Source of the DNA: Methylococcus mesophilus
GTDB lineage: Bacteria; Pseudomonadota; Gammaproteobacteria; Methylococcales; Methylococcaceae
Assembly (NCBI RefSeq): GCF_026247885.1
Contig: NZ_CP110921.1
Coordinates: 3,355,501-3,419,500, forward strand
Reading direction: 5' to 3'
DNA length: 64,000 nucleotides
Below, one piece after another: positions 59,994-64,000 of this stretch. The notes beneath the pieces are model-generated. The model did no database searches. It was not told the DNA's origin and saw nothing but the letters and a program-made list of their open reading frames with translations. The translations under genes and the position numbers were made by a program. Each line of letters opens with the position of its first letter. The stretch's first letter is position 1.

Positions 59994-61139
59994 ATGCTCC
60001 GGCATGCGAGGGTGTTCGTTTTCTCTGGATTCTTGATGTTGTCGGTGCCGTGGCAGGCGATGCCCGGCGATGACGGGGACGCCGCCGGGCGGCTGAAGGA
60101 GATACGCGACCGGATCGAGTCCGCGGAGAAGGAGCTGGAAACGATTGATGCCCGTCAGGGCAGCGTTTCCGCCGAGTTGAGACGGGTCGAGGAGCGGTAT
60201 GGCGATCTGGTGCACACGCTCCGGCTGCTGGAGGACAAGACTGCCGTTCAGTCCAGGCGCACAGCGGAGTCGAACCGCCGCCTCGCCGAGTTGCAGCAGG
60301 CAGTGCTCAAGCAGCACAAGGCGCTGGCCTCGCTGGCCCGGTCCGCTTACGCGCTCGGCGACCAGCAGTGGCTCAAACTCGTCCTGAACATCGATGAGCC
60401 CGGGCGGCTCGCCCGCATGATGGCGTACCACGGTTACCTGAACCGTGACCGTTACGCCCGTCTCGAGGCGCTGCAAAAGGACATCGCCCAGGTCCGGGCG
60501 CTGCAGGACGAGGCGGCGGCCGATGCCGGCCGTCTCGAGGCGCTGCGGGAACGCATCGAGCATGAAAAGGTCGAACTGGATGAGACCCGCCGGGAGCGGC
60601 TCGATGTGTTGGCCCGGCTTCGCCAGGAGCGCCAGGGGAAGGATGTCGAGCTGGTCCGTCTCAAGGAAAGCGAGCATCGGCTGGAAGCTCTGGTATCCTC
60701 ACTGCGCGAAATCGTCATGGGATTCACCGCTTCGCTTGCTGCGCCGAAATCCTTCGCGCTGCGCAAGGGGCAGTTGAACTGGCCGGCGGCGGGGGAGCGG
60801 GCGGAGCGATTCGGCGGGCAGAGGATGTCGGGGCGTTGGGACGGCGTGGTGATCCGGGCATCGGAAGGCACGCCGGTCAAGGCGGTTTCGGAGGGGCGGG
60901 TGGTTTTTTCCGATTGGCTTCGCGGCTACGGTTTGCTTACCATCGTCGATCACGGTGATGGTTACATGAGCTTGTACGCGTTCAATCAGAGCGTTTACAA
61001 GAACGTCGGCGACTGGGTGGAGTCCGGAGAGGTCATCGCCAGTGTCGGTTCCAGCGGCGGACAACCGGAGCCGGGCCTGTATTTTGGCATCCGGGAGAAG
61101 GGCCAGCCCATGGATCCGTCGCAGTGGTGCAAGGATTGA
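59994..61139 (+). CDS. envC: Murein hydrolase activator EnvC
   Basis: 381 residues from the ATG at 59994. A signal peptide (VFVFSGFLMLSVPWQAMPGD) precedes a long coiled coil (about 30-250) and a degenerate LytM domain (WDGVVIRASEGTPVKAVSEGRVVFSDWLRGYGLLTIVDHGDGYMSLYAFNQSV to GSSGGQPEPGLYFGIR). The Zn ligands of active M23 peptidases are not kept (the usual HxH reads YFGI), so it activates amidases at the septum rather than cutting peptidoglycan itself. The start could be further upstream. It is followed by ctpA, as is usual. Confidence 0.93.
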   Translation: MLRHARVFVFSGFLMLSVPWQAMPGDDGDAAGRLKEIRDRIESAEKELETIDARQGSVSAELRRVEERYGDLVHTLRLLEDKTAVQSRRTAESNRRLAELQQAVLKQHKALASLARSAYALGDQQWLKLVLNIDEPGRLARMMAYHGYLNRDRYARLEALQKDIAQVRALQDEAAADAGRLEALRERIEHEKVELDETRRERLDVLARLRQERQGKDVELVRLKESEHRLEALVSSLREIVMGFTASLAAPKSFALRKGQLNWPAAGERAERFGGQRMSGRWDGVVIRASEGTPVKAVSEGRVVFSDWLRGYGLLTIVDHGDGYMSLYAFNQSVYKNVGDWVESGEVIASVGSSGGQPEPGLYFGIREKGQPMDPSQWCKD

Positions 61140-61160
61140 GCGGCGCCGGAGGTGGGGTTT

Positions 61161-62507
61161 GTGGCGGTATTTATTGCGGAATCTTTGAATATGGTGAAAG
61201 TGACGGGCATGCGTGCGCTCAAGATTGGTTTGTTACTCGGTGTGGTGTCGGCGGCGAGTTGGGCGGAGGATAAACAGCCTCCCGCCGGGGCAGTCAATAT
61301 CCCGTTCGAGGGATTGAAGACCTTTTCCGAGGTCTACGGCCGCATCCAGCAGGATTATGTGGAACCGGTACCGGACGATAAACTGCTCGAAGACGCTATC
61401 CGGGGGATGCTGTCGGGCCTCGATCCGCATTCCACCTATCTGGACCAGGAGCAGTACAACGAATTGAAGGTCGGTACCACCGGCCAGTTCGGTGGGTTGG
61501 GCATCGAAGTCGGGATGGAGAACGGCTTCGTCAAAGTCATCGCGCCGATCGACGACACGCCGGCCTTCCATGCGGGCATCAAGGCGGGCGACCTGATCAT
61601 CCGCCTGGACGACAAGCCGGTGAAGGGTATGTCCCTCAACGATGCCGTGAAGATGATGCGCGGCGAGCCGGGCAGTCCGATCGTGCTGACCGTGGTCCGC
61701 GAAGGCGTCGAGCAGCCGCTCAAGATCACCATCACCCGCGACATCATCAAGATCAAGAGCGTCAAGAGCAGGATGCTCGAAGACGGCTACGGTTATCTGC
61801 GCATCACCAGCTTCCAGTCCAAGACCGGGGACAACATGGTCGAAGCGGTCGACGAGATGAAGAAAAAGGGGGCTCTGAAAGGTCTCATTCTCGACTTGCG
61901 CAACAATCCGGGCGGCGTCCTCAATGCCGCCGTGGCGGTGAGCGACGCTTTCCTGGAAAGCGGCCTGATCGTCTATACCGACGGTCGGGTGGAGGATGCG
62001 AAGATGCGCTTCTCCGCGACGCCCCACGACATTACCGGCGGCGCGCCTATCGTGGTGCTGATCAACGGCGGGTCGGCCTCTGCTTCGGAGATCGTCGCGG
62101 GCGCGTTGCAGGACCACAAGCGGGCGGTAATCATGGGCGAGAAGACCTTCGGCAAGGGCTCGGTCCAGACTATCCTTCCGACCAGTAACGGCGGTGCGGT
62201 CAAGCTCACCACGGCGCGCTACTACACGCCCTCGGGACGTTCGATCCAGGCCGAAGGCATCACCCCGGACGTGCCGATCTCCCGGGTCAAGCTGGAAATG
62301 GCGGCAAAGTCGGAGTTCGCCCCTATCAAGGAGGCTGACCTGACCGGCCACCTGAGCAACGACAAGTCCAAGAAAGGCGGCGACGCCAAGGACAAGGATG
62401 GAGAAAGACTCGATGAGGCGCTCGCCTTGCAGGATTATCCGCTGAATGAAGCGCTTAACCTGCTCAAGGGCATCAACATCGTGCACAAGAACGGCGTGAA
62501 AAACTAA
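61161..62507 (+). CDS. ctpA: C-terminal processing peptidase, S41 family
   Basis: 448 residues from the GTG at 61161, preceded by GGAGG at 8 bases; the ATG codons at 61191 and 61209 remain possible. Signal peptide (LKIGLLLGVVSAASWA), PDZ domain about 90-190 (GGLGIEVGMENGFVKVIAPIDDTPAFHAGIKAGDLIIRLDD), and the protease domain with catalytic Ser in NGGSASASEIVAGAL and Lys in GEKTFGKGSVQ. It processes periplasmic proteins and hydrolases. It starts 21 bases after envC. Confidence 0.95.
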   Translation: MAVFIAESLNMVKVTGMRALKIGLLLGVVSAASWAEDKQPPAGAVNIPFEGLKTFSEVYGRIQQDYVEPVPDDKLLEDAIRGMLSGLDPHSTYLDQEQYNELKVGTTGQFGGLGIEVGMENGFVKVIAPIDDTPAFHAGIKAGDLIIRLDDKPVKGMSLNDAVKMMRGEPGSPIVLTVVREGVEQPLKITITRDIIKIKSVKSRMLEDGYGYLRITSFQSKTGDNMVEAVDEMKKKGALKGLILDLRNNPGGVLNAAVAVSDAFLESGLIVYTDGRVEDAKMRFSATPHDITGGAPIVVLINGGSASASEIVAGALQDHKRAVIMGEKTFGKGSVQTILPTSNGGAVKLTTARYYTPSGRSIQAEGITPDVPISRVKLEMAAKSEFAPIKEADLTGHLSNDKSKKGGDAKDKDGERLDEALALQDYPLNEALNLLKGINIVHKNGVKN

Positions 62508-62544
62508 GTTTGTGATGTCGCTTACCGGCAGAGGCGAAGCCCCG

Positions 62545-62573
62545 TTGAATTCTTCAGCGCCGCACGCCATAAC
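62545..62573 (+). promoter_or_regulatory. Promoter of the hsp20 gene
   Basis: TTGAAT (62545-62550), 17 bp, CATAAC (62568-62573), 32 bases before the ATG. Read as GTTGAA with CCATAAC it also weakly resembles a sigma-32 heat-shock promoter. ACAGGAGA follows as the ribosome-binding site. Confidence 0.5.
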
Positions 62574-62605
62574 TCGGGTAGGCCAAACCAGACAGGAGAT
62601 GCGTC

Positions 62606-63040
62606 ATGACAGTCAGCCGCAACGAGCCGTGGAGTTTGTTGAATCAACTGCAGCGTGAGCTGGAGCGTTCGTTCGAGGGGCGCCCGGGTCCGGACTCCGC
62701 TGCGACAGCCGAATGGACGCCGGCCGTGGATATCAAGGAGGAAGCCGATCGTTACGTCCTCATCGCCGATCTGCCGGGCGTCAGCACGGAGAACATCGAC
62801 GTGTCGATGGAGCAGGGCGTTCTGACGCTGCGCGGCGAGCGGAATACTGAGGCCCGCACGGAGCGTTCCGGCTACAAGCGTATCGAGCGGGTCTACGGCA
62901 GCTTCTACCGCCGGTTTTCGCTGCCGGATACCGCCGACGCCGACGGCATATCCGCGCGCTACAACAACGGTGTGCTCGAGATCGTGATTCCCAAGAAAGC
63001 GGCAATTCAGCCGCGGCGAATCGTCGTCAGCGCCAAATGA
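62606..63040 (+). CDS. Small heat-shock protein, Hsp20/alpha-crystallin family
   Basis: 144 residues. The alpha-crystallin domain (about 36-130) shows WTPAVDIKEEADRYVLIADLPGVSTENIDVSMEQGVLTLRGER and the ending ISARYNNGVLEIVIPKKA with the conserved A-x-x-x-NGVLE-I motif, then the short tail QPRRIVV (IxI/V-like). It prevents aggregation of unfolded proteins in an ATP-independent way. A monocistronic unit with its own promoter and terminator. Confidence 0.96.
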   Translation: MTVSRNEPWSLLNQLQRELERSFEGRPGPDSAATAEWTPAVDIKEEADRYVLIADLPGVSTENIDVSMEQGVLTLRGERNTEARTERSGYKRIERVYGSFYRRFSLPDTADADGISARYNNGVLEIVIPKKAAIQPRRIVVSAK

Positions 63041-63068
63041 TGCGAGTCGGCTTGTATAGCGCAGGCTG

Positions 63069-63098
63069 AAAAAGGGGAGCGAAGCTCCCCTTTTTCTT
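63069..63098. terminator. Bidirectional intrinsic terminator between hsp20 and rapA
   Basis: A perfect 12-bp stem AAAAAGGGGAGC / GCTCCCCTTTTT with loop GAA. The T run on both strands makes it usable by hsp20 (plus) and by rapA (minus). Confidence 0.93.
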
Positions 63099-63109
63099 TA
63101 GGTCGCAAA

Positions 63110-64000
63110 CTATACGGTAATGAGCAGTCGGACGGCATCGAGTCGCAGATGCGCGGCTTGAAGATACTCGTGCATCTCGACAGTATCGTCCTTGAGCCTG
63201 TCCAGCTCTTCCGGCCGGACGCTGGGGTTGACGTTCCGGAGTGCGGCCAGCCGTTTGATTTCGTCCCCCATCTCATCGAGCATGCGCTGGCTGCTCTCGG
63301 CCACGACTTCGGGCAGGCGCGCCTCTGCCCGAGTTTCGGCCAAGGCCAGCAACTTTTCCAGATTCTGCTTTTGGCTCCTGACGAACGCGCGGATCTTCTC
63401 GGCCTCGAAGGCGTGGGGCCGTTCGTCGAATTCCGCTGCAACGACCCGGCCGAAGTCCTGCCCTCGATGGTCCAGCAGCGTGCGGATCGAGGTCGTCGGA
63501 AGGAAGCGGAAAAGCTGCAGGCGGCGGGGGGCGGGGCATTCGATCCGATGGAAGGTTTCCAGCAGCATCTGGCCGGCTGGGAGGGTTGGATGCGAAACGA
63601 AACCGAGGGAGGCGCTGCCGTGCTCGCCGTTCAGGACCAGGTCCATGGCCCCTTGCACCATGGGATGTTCCCAGCTCAGGAACAGCATGTCTTCGCGCGC
63701 CAGTGCCACGTCCCGGCTGAGGGTGACGGTGATGCCGTCGTCCGGCAGTTCCGGGAACTTGGGAACCCGCAGGTGCTCTCCGGGGCGGAGGATGTAACAG
63801 TCTGTGGAGTGCTCCTCGACGACGACGCCGTAGGCATCGCACACCGCTTCCAGCCAAGGCCACAAGGCGGCGTCCCGGTCCCAGGCGCCGACGGCTTCGA
63901 CCAGGCGGTTGGCCGGTGCCGGCCGGCAGGAGTTGAGTTCCAGCAGACGGTCCCGGCCGGCGTGGAGTTCGGCTTCTATGGTTTCGGCCAGTTTCCGGGT
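63110..64000 (-). CDS. rapA: RNA polymerase-associated protein RapA (C-terminal part; 5' end beyond the window)
   Basis: The frame runs open to the window edge and holds about 296 C-terminal residues. RDRLLELNSCR, PDDGITVTLSRDVALAREDMLFLSWEHPMVQGAMDLVL and the end RLDAVRLLI match the RapA (HepA) C-terminal region that follows the SWI2/SNF2 helicase domains; EELDRLKDDTVEMHEYLQAAHLRLDA is the terminal helix. RapA recycles RNA polymerase after termination. The helicase motifs would lie outside the window, so activity cannot be judged. Confidence 0.92.
   Translation of the reverse strand, partial: TRKLAETIEAELHAGRDRLLELNSCRPAPANRLVEAVGAWDRDAALWPWLEAVCDAYGVVVEEHSTDCYILRPGEHLRVPKFPELPDDGITVTLSRDVALAREDMLFLSWEHPMVQGAMDLVLNGEHGSASLGFVSHPTLPAGQMLLETFHRIECPAPRRLQLFRFLPTTSIRTLLDHRGQDFGRVVAAEFDERPHAFEAEKIRAFVRSQKQNLEKLLALAETRAEARLPEVVAESSQRMLDEMGDEIKRLAALRNVNPSVRPEELDRLKDDTVEMHEYLQAAHLRLDAVRLLITV

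Overview
The window is GC-rich and densely coded, and looks like the chromosome of a gammaproteobacterium. The envC-ctpA pair, the rhodanese-secB-gpsA group, ntrB-ntrC, polA with an intact 3'-5' exonuclease, and rapA all fit that class. A Methylococcus-like methanotroph is my best guess, from overall gene content only. No rRNA, tRNA or CRISPR array was seen.

Layout. 1-5 kb (minus): gph (cut by the edge), rpe, then an operon of three tandem paralogous lipoprotein/barrel proteins behind a small periplasmic protein. 5-12 kb (plus): polA, a DUF123 protein, two different toxin-antitoxin pairs, a radical SAM protein, a DUF3422 protein and an MliC-type lipoprotein. 12-35 kb: a large surface-glycan region. 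36-40 kb (plus): a probably abundant secreted protein with its own promoter and terminator, followed by a VCBS-repeat lipoprotein, a periplasmic PpiC-type foldase and a small secreted protein. 40-48 kb: a Wzm/Wzt polysaccharide exporter with an acetyltransferase, a GT4 glycosyltransferase, a methyltransferase and membrane proteins. 48-64 kb: core genes (nrdJ, ntrB-ntrC, glgP, trmL, gpsA, secB, rhodanese, an ArsR regulator, envC, ctpA, an Hsp20 and partial rapA).

The most interesting part is 12.3-17.7 kb. One side carries gtrA, dprE1, dprE2 and a GT-C-like membrane protein in the same order as the mycobacterial Rv3789-Rv3792 arabinan locus. Divergently from it run a UbiA-type phosphoribosyltransferase and a divergent-PAP2 phosphatase. 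Together they could make polyprenyl-phosphoryl-D-arabinose from PRPP, flip it and transfer it. Two further paralogues of the GT-C-like protein, a GtrII-like transferase, a methyltransferase and two giant multidomain glycosyltransferases (1572 and 1649 residues) follow up to 35.4 kb, interrupted by a decayed IS630 element. This points to an arabinose-containing surface glycan, glycoprotein or modified O-antigen, possibly exported by the Wzm/Wzt system at 40 kb.

Regulatory signals readable by eye include a perfect NtrC site with a sigma-54 promoter at ntrB, paired TGTACA palindromes over the promoter of the first toxin-antitoxin pair, strong terminators after the secreted protein and after hsp20, and an array of short hairpins between the divergent arabinose operons.
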